Below are positions 1 to 7,905 of a stretch of 64,000 nt of DNA, in pieces. A program made the translations under genes and the position numbers. Position 1 is the first letter of the stretch; each line of letters begins with the position of its first letter. This DNA is from Lewinellaceae bacterium. Lineage in GTDB: Bacteria > Bacteroidota > Bacteroidia > Chitinophagales > Saprospiraceae. The notes below the pieces were generated by a model. It was not told the DNA's origin, did no database searches, and worked only from the letters and a program-made list of their open reading frames with translations. The stretch spans positions 1 to 64,000 of the forward strand of contig JACJYC010000004.1 in assembly GCA_020636325.1 (NCBI GenBank), written 5' to 3'.

Positions 1-80
1 ATCCAGTCACCAGCATCCAGCATCCAGTCACCAGTATCCAGCATCCAGCATCCAGCATCCAGCATCCAGTATCCAGCATC
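1..80. repeat. CATCCAG heptanucleotide tandem repeat
   Basis: This is an imperfect array of the 7-bp unit CATCCAG with variants such as CACCAG and CATCCAGTAT. It runs from the window edge to just short of the 3' end of the aldolase gene. The same unit recurs after ilvC (about 46464-46510) and after the mannonate dehydratase (about 61815-61868). There are no unique spacers between units, so it is not a CRISPR array. It may extend beyond the window. Confidence 0.85.
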
Positions 81-89
81 AAGCATCCA

Positions 90-105
90 CCACGCCTCGG
101 CGTGG
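90..105. repeat. GC-rich palindrome, REP-like
   Basis: CCACGCC-TC-GGCGTGG is a perfect 7-bp inverted repeat around 2 bases, ending 12 bases from the aldolase stop codon. Near-identical copies lie at 23262-23277, 55282-55297 and 55334-55349, each close to the stop codon of a minus-strand gene. It could fold in the 3' end of the transcript, but no T-run follows, so it is not a typical intrinsic terminator. Confidence 0.7.
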
Positions 106-117
106 CAGCCTCCAGCC

Positions 118-2238
118 TCACCTCACAAACGCATCCGCCATTCCGCCGTCCACATTGATCGTGTTGCCGGTGCTTTTGTCCAGAATGCCGACCAGGCAGA
201 AAACGGCGTTGGCGATATCTTCCGGCAGGATGATCTCCTTGAGCAGATTGCGCTGAGCGTAATGGGCCGGGAGTTGGTCAACCGTGATGCCGTATGCTTT
301 GGCCCGGCCTTCGGCCCAGGCGCCTTCCCAGATCTTACTGCCGACGATGACCCCGTCAGGGTTGACGGTATTCACCCGGATCTTGTCCTTGCCCAGTTCG
401 GCTGCCAGCAGTCGGGTCATATGCTGCTGGGCGGCTTTGGCGGTGCCGTAGCCCGTGTTGTTCGGACCGGCGACCAAACCGTTCTTGCTGGCGATATTAA
501 TGATATCGCCGCCGAAACCCTGGTGGCGCATGATGCGAACACCTTCCCGGGCCATCAGGAACTGGCCTTTGACCAATACGTTCTGCAGCAATTCCCAATC
601 CTGATCCGTAGTATCCAGAAGTGCTTTGGAAATGGCCAGGCCGGCGCTGTGTACGACGATATCGACCCCGCCGAATTCCAGGCAGGCTTTGCGGTAGGCG
701 GATGCAACGGACGCCGGATCGCTGACATCGCAGACGGCGTACGAGGCCGTATCCCGCTTGTAGGTGTCGGCGGCGGCCCTGACCCGGTCTTCCGCAATAT
801 CCGTCAGCACCACGTTGGCGCCCTCTGCTGCCAGCTTGTCCGCAATGGCTTTTCCGATGCCGCCGCCTCCGCCGGTGATGATGGCCACCCTCCGGGAGAG
901 CGGTTTTTCCTTGGGCATGCGCTGCAGCTTGGCTTCTTCGAGCAACCAGTATTCGATATTGAAGGCTTCCTGCCGGGAGAGGGCCGTGTATTCCGAAATG
1001 GCTTCCGCCCCGCGCATCACGTTGATGGCGTTGATGTAGAATTCACCGGCTACCCGTGCGGTTTGTTTGTCCTTGGCGAAGGTGAACATGCCGACGCCGG
1101 GGTAGAGGATGACCACCGGGTTGGGGTCGCGCATGGCCGGGCTGTCCGGGTGTTTGCAAGCCTCATAATATTCGGCGTATTCCTTGCGGTATTGTTCAAA
1201 GGCAGGTTCCAGCGCGGTTTTAACGGCTGCCGGGTCGCTGAGGTCGGCTTTGGCGTCAAGCGGCAAAACCAGGGGTTGGATCTTGGTGCGCAGGAAGTGG
1301 TCGGGGCACGAGGTGCCCAACGGCGCCAATTTGCCCAGGTCGTTGCTGTTGATGAATTCCAGCACCCGCTTGTCATCGGTGAAATGCCCGATCATGCGCT
1401 TGTATCCCGAACAAAGGCCCCGCAGGATGGGAGCGAGTTGGGAGGCCTGACCGATGCGCTCCGTTTCCGGCAGGCTTTCCATCCTGGCGCCGCCAAAAAC
1501 AGGGCGGTCCTTGCCCAGGCGGTTCTCGATGTAAACGGAGGCCTGTTCGATCACTTCAAGGCTGTTGACATAGCATTCATAGGAGGTATCGCCCCAGGTG
1601 AACAAGCCGTGGCCGCCCAGTACGATGCCGCGGATGCCGGGGTTTTCCTCCAGGCATTTCTCCAGCTGCAGCCCAAGGTCGAAACCGGGCCGTTGCCAGG
1701 GGACCCACCCCATGCTGTCCCCCCAGATCTCGCGGGTGATCGCCCGGCTGTCCCTGGCAGCGGCTACGGCGATGAGGGCGTCGGGGTGGAGGTGATCGAT
1801 ATGTTTGAAGGGCAGCAGGCCGTGTAAAGGCGTATCAATGGAGGGCGCGGCACTGTCGAGGTCATACAGGCAATGGAGGAAAAGACCGACCATTTCGTCC
1901 TCAAATTCCAGACCGCGATACCTTGTTTTCAGGGCGCGCAACCGGTCGGTGTACAAACCGGCGATGCCTTTCCGGGTCAAGGTGCCGATATCGCCGCCTG
2001 ACCCTTTTACCCACATGACTTCCACCTGCTCCCCGGTCAGCGGATCGCTTTCCATGGTCTTGCAGGAGGTATTGCCGCCGCCGTAATTGGTGATCCGCAG
2101 GTCTGCTCCCAGTATATTGGAGCGGTATAAAAACAAAGCAACTTCATCACCTTCGAGAGCGGCAGCTTTGGATTCATCCCAAAGGTAGCGGACGTGTCGC
2201 CAATCGGTAGTGTTCTTCATCCCGGTTTTAACTTCCAT
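118..2238 (-). CDS. bifunctional class II aldolase / short-chain dehydrogenase (rhamnose-type)
   Basis: The 706-residue protein joins two enzymes. Residues about 1-430 are a class II aldolase/adducin-type domain with the GHGLFTWG motif. Residues about 445-706 are a short-chain dehydrogenase with the nucleotide motif TGGGGGIGKA and a catalytic YGTAK. Family members of this architecture are known as rhamnulose-1-phosphate aldolase/lactaldehyde dehydrogenase, cleaving the phosphorylated sugar to DHAP and lactaldehyde and oxidising the latter in the cytoplasm. The exact substrate here is inferred. The ATG at 2238 is followed by MEVKTGMKNTTDW, and a second ATG six codons on is possible. A -7 box TAGTTTTG lies at 2280-2273. 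A divergent GntR regulator starts 113 bp away and probably controls it. No other rhamnose gene is in view. Confidence 0.9.
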   Translation of the reverse strand: MEVKTGMKNTTDWRHVRYLWDESKAAALEGDEVALFLYRSNILGADLRITNYGGGNTSCKTMESDPLTGEQVEVMWVKGSGGDIGTLTRKGIAGLYTDRLRALKTRYRGLEFEDEMVGLFLHCLYDLDSAAPSIDTPLHGLLPFKHIDHLHPDALIAVAAARDSRAITREIWGDSMGWVPWQRPGFDLGLQLEKCLEENPGIRGIVLGGHGLFTWGDTSYECYVNSLEVIEQASVYIENRLGKDRPVFGGARMESLPETERIGQASQLAPILRGLCSGYKRMIGHFTDDKRVLEFINSNDLGKLAPLGTSCPDHFLRTKIQPLVLPLDAKADLSDPAAVKTALEPAFEQYRKEYAEYYEACKHPDSPAMRDPNPVVILYPGVGMFTFAKDKQTARVAGEFYINAINVMRGAEAISEYTALSRQEAFNIEYWLLEEAKLQRMPKEKPLSRRVAIITGGGGGIGKAIADKLAAEGANVVLTDIAEDRVRAAADTYKRDTASYAVCDVSDPASVASAYRKACLEFGGVDIVVHSAGLAISKALLDTTDQDWELLQNVLVKGQFLMAREGVRIMRHQGFGGDIINIASKNGLVAGPNNTGYGTAKAAQQHMTRLLAAELGKDKIRVNTVNPDGVIVGSKIWEGAWAEGRAKAYGITVDQLPAHYAQRNLLKEIILPEDIANAVFCLVGILDKSTGNTINVDGGMADAFVR

Positions 2239-2272
2239 GGCATTATTGAATTTAGATATGCTTGCAATGACA

Positions 2273-2347
2273 CAAAACTATTATCTTAGTCTCGGAATAC
2301 CATTCTGTTCTATTCGGTTTTTTCTAAAAACTGTTCTGGTTTGTTCT
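2273..2347. promoter_or_regulatory. divergent promoter/operator region with three TGTTCT copies
   Basis: The 113-bp divergent spacer holds a minus-strand -7 box (TAGTTTTG, 2280-2273) for the aldolase. It also holds three copies of TGTTCT at 2306-2311, 2332-2337 and 2342-2347, just before the regulator's ATG at 2352. The last two copies are spaced 10 bp, one helical turn. They are direct rather than inverted repeats. I infer binding sites for the adjacent GntR-type regulator. Confidence 0.45.
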
Positions 2348-2351
2348 GTTT

Positions 2352-3371
2352 ATGCGACAATTGATACAGATTAATGAATTCTCAAAAACGCCCAAATACC
2401 TTCAGATCATCAACTGCATCGTTACCGGGATTGAAAAGGGCGAACTGAAAGTCAAGGATAAGCTTCCTTCGGTTAACAAACTCCTCATTCAATTCGATAT
2501 TTCCAGGGATACGGTGGTCAAGGCCTACGAACAACTCAAGGAAATGTCCCTCATTGAGTCGGCGCCGGGCAAAGGATACTACGTGAAGAGCAATCAGGTC
2601 AACCGGAAAGCCAAGATCTTTTTACTGTTCAATAAACTGAGCGTTCATAAAAAGATCATCTACGACGCCTTCTCCTCCGTACTCGGGGATCAGGCGGCCA
2701 TCGATTTTTTTATCTACAACAACAATTACAGACTGTTCAAAAACCTGATCCAGGAAAATACACCGTCCAATTATACGCATTACGTCATCATCGCCCATTT
2801 TCTGGACGGCGGAGAGAACGCCACCGAGATCCTCAACCAGATCCCCAAAAACAAGCTGATCCTGCTGGACAAGTTTGTGCCCGGGATTACCGGCGATTAT
2901 GCCGCCGTCTACCAGGACTTTGCCAAGGATATCTATAATGCCCTGGCGGAAGCCCTCGCCCTGCTGAAAAAATACAGCAGGCTCAACCTCATTTTTCCGC
3001 CGTACAGTTATCACCCGTTGGAGATCGTTAACGGGTTCCGGAATTTCTGTACGGAATACGCCTTCGATCACAACCTGATCAGCGATATCTCAACGGCGCC
3101 CATCGGAAAAGACCAGGTCTATATCAACCTGATGGAGGACGACCTGGTCATCCTCATCAAACGGGTCAAAAGCCTGGGACTCAGGGTGGGGCGCGATGTG
3201 GGCATCATTTCCTACAATGAAACCCCGTTGAAGGAGATCCTGCTGGACGGCATTACCGTCATTTCCACCGACTTTAAGATGTTGGGCGAAACAGCCGCCA
3301 GGATGGTGCTTGAAAACGGGAAAGACCACGTTGTGAATCCGTTCCGACTGGTGGTGAGGAATTCTTTGTAG
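2352..3371 (+). CDS. GntR-family transcriptional regulator with sugar-binding-like C-terminal domain
   Basis: This 339-residue protein starts with a GntR winged helix (residues about 8-78, containing KDKLPSVNKLL, SRDTVVKAYEQL and GKGYYV). The remainder (about 85-339) resembles the LacI/GalR periplasmic-binding-protein-like sensor fold, ending with a typical segment around GVDVGIISYNETPL-like residues. Such proteins bind operators as dimers and respond to a sugar or sugar phosphate. The gene diverges from the aldolase/dehydrogenase, which suggests local control of that gene. A rhamnose-derived ligand is inferred. The ATG at 2352 lies directly after repeated TGTTCT motifs, so autoregulation is plausible. 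Confidence 0.85.
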   Translation: MRQLIQINEFSKTPKYLQIINCIVTGIEKGELKVKDKLPSVNKLLIQFDISRDTVVKAYEQLKEMSLIESAPGKGYYVKSNQVNRKAKIFLLFNKLSVHKKIIYDAFSSVLGDQAAIDFFIYNNNYRLFKNLIQENTPSNYTHYVIIAHFLDGGENATEILNQIPKNKLILLDKFVPGITGDYAAVYQDFAKDIYNALAEALALLKKYSRLNLIFPPYSYHPLEIVNGFRNFCTEYAFDHNLISDISTAPIGKDQVYINLMEDDLVILIKRVKSLGLRVGRDVGIISYNETPLKEILLDGITVISTDFKMLGETAARMVLENGKDHVVNPFRLVVRNSL

Positions 3372-3394
3372 CGGGTGAGACGCCTGCCTCAGTT

Positions 3395-3478
3395 CCTCCT
3401 CCGGCCGTCGTAGCTCCAAAAGAGCGGAGACGGCAATTCCTCAACTCCTCGATTCCTCAATTCCTCATTCCCTACTCC
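3395..3478. repeat. hairpin plus ATTCCTCA tandem repeat between convergent genes
   Basis: The spacer between two converging genes carries a hairpin-capable stretch with GCTC-CAAAA-GAGC as inner stem and CCGTC/GACGG-like outer bases. It is followed by an imperfect array of the 8-bp unit ATTCCTCA/ATTCCTCG. The array runs into the stop codon of the minus-strand gene. Related arrays lie at 49183-49262 and, in reverse complement, at 55004-55330. Confidence 0.7.
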
Positions 3479-3678
3479 TCCCGCCAGCGGGTAGTATGCA
3501 TGAATACGATCACAAACCCGGCGACGATCATGAGCAGCCTGGTGACAAAACCGAACAGGGGGCCGGGCAGGTCGATGAAGGTGAGGAAGGACAATTGTAC
3601 GCCGACCATGCTCAGAATGAGGGCCATAAAACCGGTGCCTGCCAGGAGGAAGCCGAAAATGATCCAGATGGATTTCAT
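3472..3678 (-). CDS. small two-helix membrane protein, unknown function
   Basis: I place the start at the ATG at 3678, giving 68 residues that begin MKSIWIIFGFLL. A longer reading frame extends upstream to 3843. However, a -7 box TATATTTG lies at 3755-3748 between the two possible starts, so the longer start would fall upstream of the promoter. The protein has two hydrophobic segments (about residues 2-24 and 36-58) and a short charged tail HTTRWREE. I do not recognise the family. It stands alone between convergent and divergent neighbours. Confidence 0.6.
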   Translation of the reverse strand: MKSIWIIFGFLLAGTGFMALILSMVGVQLSFLTFIDLPGPLFGFVTRLLMIVAGFVIVFMHTTRWREE

Positions 3679-3747
3679 GTTGATTGCTTTAAACTGCTGT
3701 TGCCGGGAAATTACGGGCGGTCTGCCGGTGGTCCCGGTTTGGAACTG

Positions 3748-3755
3748 CAAATATA
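3748..3755 (-). promoter_or_regulatory. Bacteroidota -7 box TATATTTG
   Basis: The minus strand reads TTATATTTGCAG here, matching TAnnTTTG, about 70 bp before the chosen ATG of the small membrane protein. The same sequence context (CTATATTTGCAG) occurs before the P5C dehydrogenase gene at 53745-53738. Confidence 0.5.
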
Positions 3756-3960
3756 AGCGGTTGTTTCGGTTGATATTGATTTGTAACCGGGACAACCGGG
3801 GGTTTATTTGCCCCGCTTCGTAAATTTCTATCCGATTGTACAACGCTTATCCGCCTCAAACGTTTATTTTGGGTACCTGTTGAGCCTGCCGCAGCTCCCG
3901 GAGATTTGCCGCTTCAGCTTCAAGATCACCGCCTTTGCCCAGGCCGATAAACCAAGTCGA

Positions 3961-4812
3961 ATGGTAAAACTGATCGAATGCCCGAGGGACGCCATGCAGG
4001 GCATACATGCCTTTATACCGACCCGGACCAAAGCCGCCTACATCAACCAGCTGTTGAAAGTGGGGTTTGATACCATTGATTTCGGCAGCTTTGTTTCGCC
4101 CAAGGCCATACCCCAGATGCGGGATACGGCGGAGGTTTTGTCCCTGCTCGATTTATCCGGCGACCATTCCGGCCTGCTCGCCATCGTGGCCAACCGCCGG
4201 GGCGCCGAGGATGCCGTCCAATTCGGCGAGATCGGTTACCTCGGTTATCCTTTTTCCATTTCGGAAACCTTCCAGCTCAGGAATACCAACGCCACGATCG
4301 AGGAATCCCTGGGCAGGGTAGGGGAAATCCAGGATATCTGCCTGCAAAAAGGCAAGCGGCTGGTCATTTACATCTCCATGGGGTTCGGCAACCCTTACGG
4401 CGACCCCTGGAACGTAGAGATCGTCCAGCGCTGGGTGGACAAGCTGGTCGGGATGGGCATCGCTATTTTTCAGCTCTCCGACACCATCGGCGTAGCCGGG
4501 CCGGAGAATATCGCCTACCTGTTCAGCAACCTGATCCCGGCCTACCCCGATATCGAATTCGGCGCCCATTTTCACACCACGCCGACTGCCTGGAAGGAGA
4601 AAATCCAGGCGGCCTACGAAAACGGCTGCAGGCGCTATGACGGCGCCATCCGCGGCTTCGGCGGCTGCCCGATGGCCAAGGACGACCTTACCGGGAATAT
4701 GCCCACCGAAAATATGGTCGGGTTCTTCCAGGAGGCCGGCGAACCGACCGGGTTGAACCCCGATGCTTTTGCCCGTTCGGTCGCCATGATCCCGGATGTT
4801 TTTCCCATGTGA
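3961..4812 (+). CDS. hydroxymethylglutaryl-CoA lyase family protein
   Basis: The 283-residue protein is a TIM-barrel HMGL-like enzyme. It shows the catalytic CPRDAMQ segment (the family has RDG[LM]Q), DFGSFVSPKAIPQMRDT, the metal-binding AHFHTT strand and GGCPMAKDDLTGNMPTE with the active-site Cys and metal-binding Asn. HMG-CoA lyase cleaves HMG-CoA to acetoacetate and acetyl-CoA in leucine breakdown. I chose the ATG at 3961 because similarity starts there (MVKLIECPRD); the upstream extension of 51 codons reads like untranslated sequence. RDA in place of RDG and HFHTT in place of HxHDT are small departures from the animal enzyme. No other leucine-degradation gene is nearby. Confidence 0.85.
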   Translation: MVKLIECPRDAMQGIHAFIPTRTKAAYINQLLKVGFDTIDFGSFVSPKAIPQMRDTAEVLSLLDLSGDHSGLLAIVANRRGAEDAVQFGEIGYLGYPFSISETFQLRNTNATIEESLGRVGEIQDICLQKGKRLVIYISMGFGNPYGDPWNVEIVQRWVDKLVGMGIAIFQLSDTIGVAGPENIAYLFSNLIPAYPDIEFGAHFHTTPTAWKEKIQAAYENGCRRYDGAIRGFGGCPMAKDDLTGNMPTENMVGFFQEAGEPTGLNPDAFARSVAMIPDVFPM

Positions 4813-4899
4813 TCACCCCCTCTCACCCTCTCACCCTCTCTCACCCTCTCATCCTCTCACCCTCTCATCCTCTCACCCCCTCTCACCTCTCTCACCCCC
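4813..4899. repeat. CTCACCCT tandem repeat between convergent genes
   Basis: The whole gap between two converging stop codons is pyrimidine-rich and made of imperfect CTCACCCT / CTCATCCT / CTCACCCC units. It is strongly strand-asymmetric (almost no G on the plus strand). There is no stem-loop and no reading frame. Confidence 0.85.
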
Positions 4900-5544
4900 T
4901 CACCTCCTCAACACCTTGAACGCATGCACCCAGTCGTTTTGCAGGAAACCCGGGATGCACCACAAAATGGCCAGGGGTTCGATGGCGCGCGCCGCTTCCG
5001 CCTTTCCAAGGTCTTCCGTTTCCCAGCCGAATGTATCCAGGATGCCGGTCACGGTCTTTTTGGCGGCTTCGTCATTTCCGCAAATGAACATTGACGGTTT
5101 AAGGCCGTTGAGGTCGGGGTCAACCATCAGGGCGCTGCCCACCGAATTGAAGGCTTTTACAAAGTAGGCATCCGGATAGCCGGCCTGCAGCGTTTCCATC
5201 AGCGAATGGTTCAGGTCGGTGAAATATTGCAATACGCCGTTGACCGGAGGCGCTTCCTTGATCGGGTTGGTCGCATCCAGGATCACTTTGCCGCTCAGGT
5301 TGGCCTTGCCGGCAGCTTCCAGGACTTTTTCCGCGGCAAATCCTTTGACCGCCAGCACGAGGATCTCCCCGAACGCGGCAGTTTCCGGAAAGGAGCCGGC
5401 GGGTATTCCTGTTTTGGCCGACCATTCCGCCAGTTTGGAGGTATCCCGCGTACCCAGTTTGACCTCGTAGCCGTATTTCAAAAAGCCTTCTCCAAGCGTT
5501 TTGGCTACCGTGCCGGAGCCGAAAATTCCGATTTTAGTTCCCAT
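4900..5544 (-). CDS. NADPH-dependent F420 reductase-like oxidoreductase
   Basis: The 214-residue protein begins with a Rossmann dinucleotide motif (KIGIFGSGTVAKTLGEG) and continues with GTRD at the end of the second strand, typical of NADP-preferring members of the F420_oxidored/P5CR N-terminal family. The segment DATNPI and the late KAFNSVG are characteristic of this group. The true substrate is unknown; in organisms without F420 these proteins are generic NAD(P)H reductases. The gene sits 42 bp downstream of a MarR regulator on the same strand. A copy of the probable MarR operator lies directly before its ATG, so it is the likely target gene. Confidence 0.75.
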   Translation of the reverse strand: MGTKIGIFGSGTVAKTLGEGFLKYGYEVKLGTRDTSKLAEWSAKTGIPAGSFPETAAFGEILVLAVKGFAAEKVLEAAGKANLSGKVILDATNPIKEAPPVNGVLQYFTDLNHSLMETLQAGYPDAYFVKAFNSVGSALMVDPDLNGLKPSMFICGNDEAAKKTVTGILDTFGWETEDLGKAEAARAIEPLAILWCIPGFLQNDWVHAFKVLRR

Positions 5545-5557
5545 AAATCAATTATTT

Positions 5558-5571
5558 TTGTATGTACAAAT
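5558..5571. promoter_or_regulatory. probable MarR operator copy 2
   Basis: TTGTATGTACAAAT contains the palindrome TTGTA-TG-TACAA. It lies 13 bp before the oxidoreductase ATG and is followed by GAATTGCGAAAAA. A 13-of-14 match followed by GTTTGCGAAAAA lies upstream of the MarR gene at 6039-6052. Confidence 0.65.
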
Positions 5572-5586
5572 GAATTGCGAAAAAAA

Positions 5587-6015
5587 TTATGACCCAAGTT
5601 GAAGAGCAGCGATATAGACCCGATCGGTAAGGTCGCGCGCCGCCGGTTCGCCCAGTACGGCAGTATACCGTTTGAACAGGTCCGACCAGGCCGCCCGCAC
5701 CTGATCATCCATGGCTACGGACTCGGGCGTCGGAAAGATCAGGGTGGATTTGCCCTCCGAAATGCGTTTCGCCAGGTTTTTCTTTTCCAGTTTTTCAATC
5801 AACCGCGTTATGGTAGACGGTGAAAGCCCCATCATTTCGGCCAGGTTACCCGCCGGGATGCCCGGATATTTATTGATGCTCATCACCAGGAAGGCATAAG
5901 AGGGATGCAGGCCCGTACCGGCAAAGACATCCTCCGCCATTCTGGAAATGGCCCGGGCCAATGCGTTGGCACTGAAATACAAACAGCGGCAGTATTCTTC
6001 TTTTTTTGGCTTCAC
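5587..6015 (-). CDS. MarR-family transcriptional regulator
   Basis: The 142-residue protein has the MarR winged-helix layout: an N-terminal dimerisation helix with CRCLYFSANALARAISRMAE, the helix-turn-helix AGNLAEMMGLSPSTITRLIEKLEKKN at about residues 57-82, and a beta wing around AKRISEGKSTLIF. MarR proteins are dimeric repressors released by small phenolic or oxidising ligands. The start is a GTG at 6015, only 4 bases after a -7 box TAACTTTG (6027-6020), so the transcript may be nearly leaderless. A palindromic operator overlaps the promoter, which suggests autorepression. It is followed by the oxidoreductase it probably controls. Confidence 0.85.
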   Translation of the reverse strand: MKPKKEEYCRCLYFSANALARAISRMAEDVFAGTGLHPSYAFLVMSINKYPGIPAGNLAEMMGLSPSTITRLIEKLEKKNLAKRISEGKSTLIFPTPESVAMDDQVRAAWSDLFKRYTAVLGEPAARDLTDRVYIAALQLGS

Positions 6016-6019
6016 AGGG

Positions 6020-6052
6020 CAAAGTTAGACCTTTTTAATTGTATGTGCAAAT
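6020..6052 (-). promoter_or_regulatory. MarR promoter with operator copy 1
   Basis: On the minus strand the -7 box TAACTTTG lies at 6027-6020. The operator, read on the plus strand as TTGTATGTGCAAAT, lies at 6039-6052. This is between the -7 and -33 positions, where bound repressor would exclude RNA polymerase. Confidence 0.6.
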
Positions 6053-6153
6053 GTTTGCGAAAAATTTGTTAAAGAAAAGCCAACTCTGTGAACCCGGACG
6101 GCGGTACGAGGCTTTAAGCCTTATTTTTAAATGGAATAAACAACCTGACAGCA

Positions 6154-6196
6154 GCCGGCAACGTTCTTTAATATTTGTAATTAAACCGTTGCCGGC
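6154..6196. promoter_or_regulatory. perfect 10-bp inverted repeat in a divergent spacer
   Basis: GCCGGCAACG at 6154-6163 and CGTTGCCGGC at 6187-6196 form a perfect inverted repeat around a 23-base AT-rich loop. The right arm overlaps the -33 region of the lptF/G promoter (TTG at 6189-6191). It could be an operator or a cruciform. Confidence 0.45.
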
Positions 6197-6209
6197 AATA
6201 GAAAGTCCT

Positions 6210-6217
6210 TAACTTTG
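6210..6217 (+). promoter_or_regulatory. -7 box TAACTTTG for the LptF/G gene
   Basis: TAACTTTG matches TAnnTTTG, with TTG at 6189-6191 giving an 18-bp spacer. The first ATG (6226) is only 8 bases downstream, which suggests either a leaderless transcript or use of the second ATG at 6238. Confidence 0.55.
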
Positions 6218-6225
6218 CCGGCCTG

Positions 6226-7905
6226 ATGAAAAGGAGCATGAGACAACTGGATAAATTACTGATCAGCAGTTTTATTCCGCCTTTTGTCGTCACTTTCATG
6301 ATTGCCATTTTTGTTCTGCTCATGCAGATCCTTTGGCTGTACATCGACGATATCGCGGGTAAAGGGCTGGGTATGTTCCTGTTGCTGGAATTGATCGGGT
6401 ATAAATGCGTCGGTCTGATTCCGATGGCGCTGCCGTTGGCCATCCTGATCTCGTCGGTAATGGTGCTGGGCAGCCTGGCGGAGCACTACGAATTGTCCAG
6501 TTTCAAATCCGCGGGCGTTTCCCTGTTCCGGGTAATGCGCCCGCTGATCGTGTTCGGCTTTCTCGCCATGGGGTTTTCCTATGTTTGTTCCAACAACCTG
6601 ATCCCGATCGCCAACCTGAAGTTCGGCTCCAGGATGTACGATATCCAACGCCAAAAGCCTGCCCTGAGGCTGGATGCGGGCGTATTCAACGACGATTTTG
6701 ACCAATACGCCATCCATATCGGCGAAAAAGAACGCGACGGGAAGTCGATCAGGGACGTTTTGATCTACGACCACCGGGGCGCCGACCGCGGACAGCTCAG
6801 CGAAACCGTAGCCGAAAGCGGGCAGATGTACGCTACCCCGGACGGACAGTTCTTTGTGATGAACCTGGTGAATGGCCACCAATACATCGAAACGGCGCCG
6901 AGCGCGTCCAACGGTCAGAATCAATTCCCTTTCATCCGCGTATCGTTCGAGAGTTGGAACAAAGTATTCGACCTCTCCCAGTTTCAGATCAGCCGGACCA
7001 ACGAGGAGTTGTTCAAACAAAACCGCAGCATGCTCAGCAGCGGCCAATTGCGGGAGGCGATCGACTCGCTGTCCTATAAGATCCTGGAGCGGCAGAAAAA
7101 CCTGGCCAACCAGGTGGCGACCCAATTCACCTTCATGACGAAGGACAGCACCTTTCTCAAAGCCGAACCAACGGAAAACGCACCCGAAGGCGAAAGCCGG
7201 GATACCGCCCGCCTCATTTCCGTTCCCAGGGATTCGACGGCTGCCCAACCGGTAGCGGAAAAGGAAAAAACGCCCGGCTTCGGGATTGCCAGGGGCAACG
7301 GTGCGGCAACGGCATTCAGGCGCCTCAGGATTGCGCAGAAGGAATGGGTGCTCGATTCAACCAGCAAGGCAGGAAAGTTGATGATCAGCCTGGATACCAT
7401 CGGGGATTTCGATGCGGTTTTAAAAAGCCTGCAACCCTACGAGCGAAGAGGCGTACTGGACAAGGCGCAAAACCAGGCCCGCGCCATCCGGAATCAGGCG
7501 GAGTCGGCCGCCCGCACGCTGGACAACCTCAAGGAAAACAAGGTGAAGTTCATTTACGAACTGCACACCAAATACAGCATGGCGGTGGTCTGCATCATTT
7601 TTGTGTTCATCGGTGCGCCGATGGGCGCCATCATCCGCAAGGGAGGATTCGGTTTTCCGATCCTGGTGTCCATCGTTTTTTTCATGCTTTTTGTCGTGCT
7701 GACCATCTTCTGCAGGAAAATTGCCGAGACCTTTGCGGTACCTGCGGCAGTTGCGGCCTGGATCCCGGGCGGCATCCTTTTCCCGATCGGCATGTATGTG
7801 ACCTACAAGGCTATGCGGGATGCGAAGGCCCTGAACTTTGAACGGTTGAAAATCGTATTCAGTTATATCGGCGCCCTGTTCAGCCGGTTAATCCCCTCAA
7901 GATGA
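6226..7905 (+). CDS. LptF/LptG-family lipopolysaccharide export permease
   Basis: The 559-residue protein is a YjgP/YjgQ permease. Three N-terminal membrane helices (about residues 12-40, 55-85, 100-125) are followed by a large periplasmic region (about 130-440). Three C-terminal helices (about 448-535) contain GAPMGAIIRKGGFGFP. LptF and LptG pair with the LptB ATPase to lift LPS from the inner membrane to LptA/LptD. The periplasmic region is much longer than in E. coli and ends in a charged helical stretch (ERRGVLDKAQNQARAIRNQA), a size often seen in this phylum. The start may be the second ATG at 6238 (MRQLDKLLISSF), which fits family starts and the promoter spacing better. It overlaps the PAP2 gene by 4 bp. 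Confidence 0.9.
   Translation: MKRSMRQLDKLLISSFIPPFVVTFMIAIFVLLMQILWLYIDDIAGKGLGMFLLLELIGYKCVGLIPMALPLAILISSVMVLGSLAEHYELSSFKSAGVSLFRVMRPLIVFGFLAMGFSYVCSNNLIPIANLKFGSRMYDIQRQKPALRLDAGVFNDDFDQYAIHIGEKERDGKSIRDVLIYDHRGADRGQLSETVAESGQMYATPDGQFFVMNLVNGHQYIETAPSASNGQNQFPFIRVSFESWNKVFDLSQFQISRTNEELFKQNRSMLSSGQLREAIDSLSYKILERQKNLANQVATQFTFMTKDSTFLKAEPTENAPEGESRDTARLISVPRDSTAAQPVAEKEKTPGFGIARGNGAATAFRRLRIAQKEWVLDSTSKAGKLMISLDTIGDFDAVLKSLQPYERRGVLDKAQNQARAIRNQAESAARTLDNLKENKVKFIYELHTKYSMAVVCIIFVFIGAPMGAIIRKGGFGFPILVSIVFFMLFVVLTIFCRKIAETFAVPAAVAAWIPGGILFPIGMYVTYKAMRDAKALNFERLKIVFSYIGALFSRLIPSR

Noticed and set aside
1..80. Possible CRISPR array
   Set aside because: The repeat unit is 7 bp with no unique spacers, and no cas genes are present.
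262..1827. Long open frame of 521 codons on the plus strand
   Set aside because: It lies fully antisense to the well-supported aldolase/dehydrogenase and has no recognisable motifs. GC-rich codon use leaves such shadow frames open.
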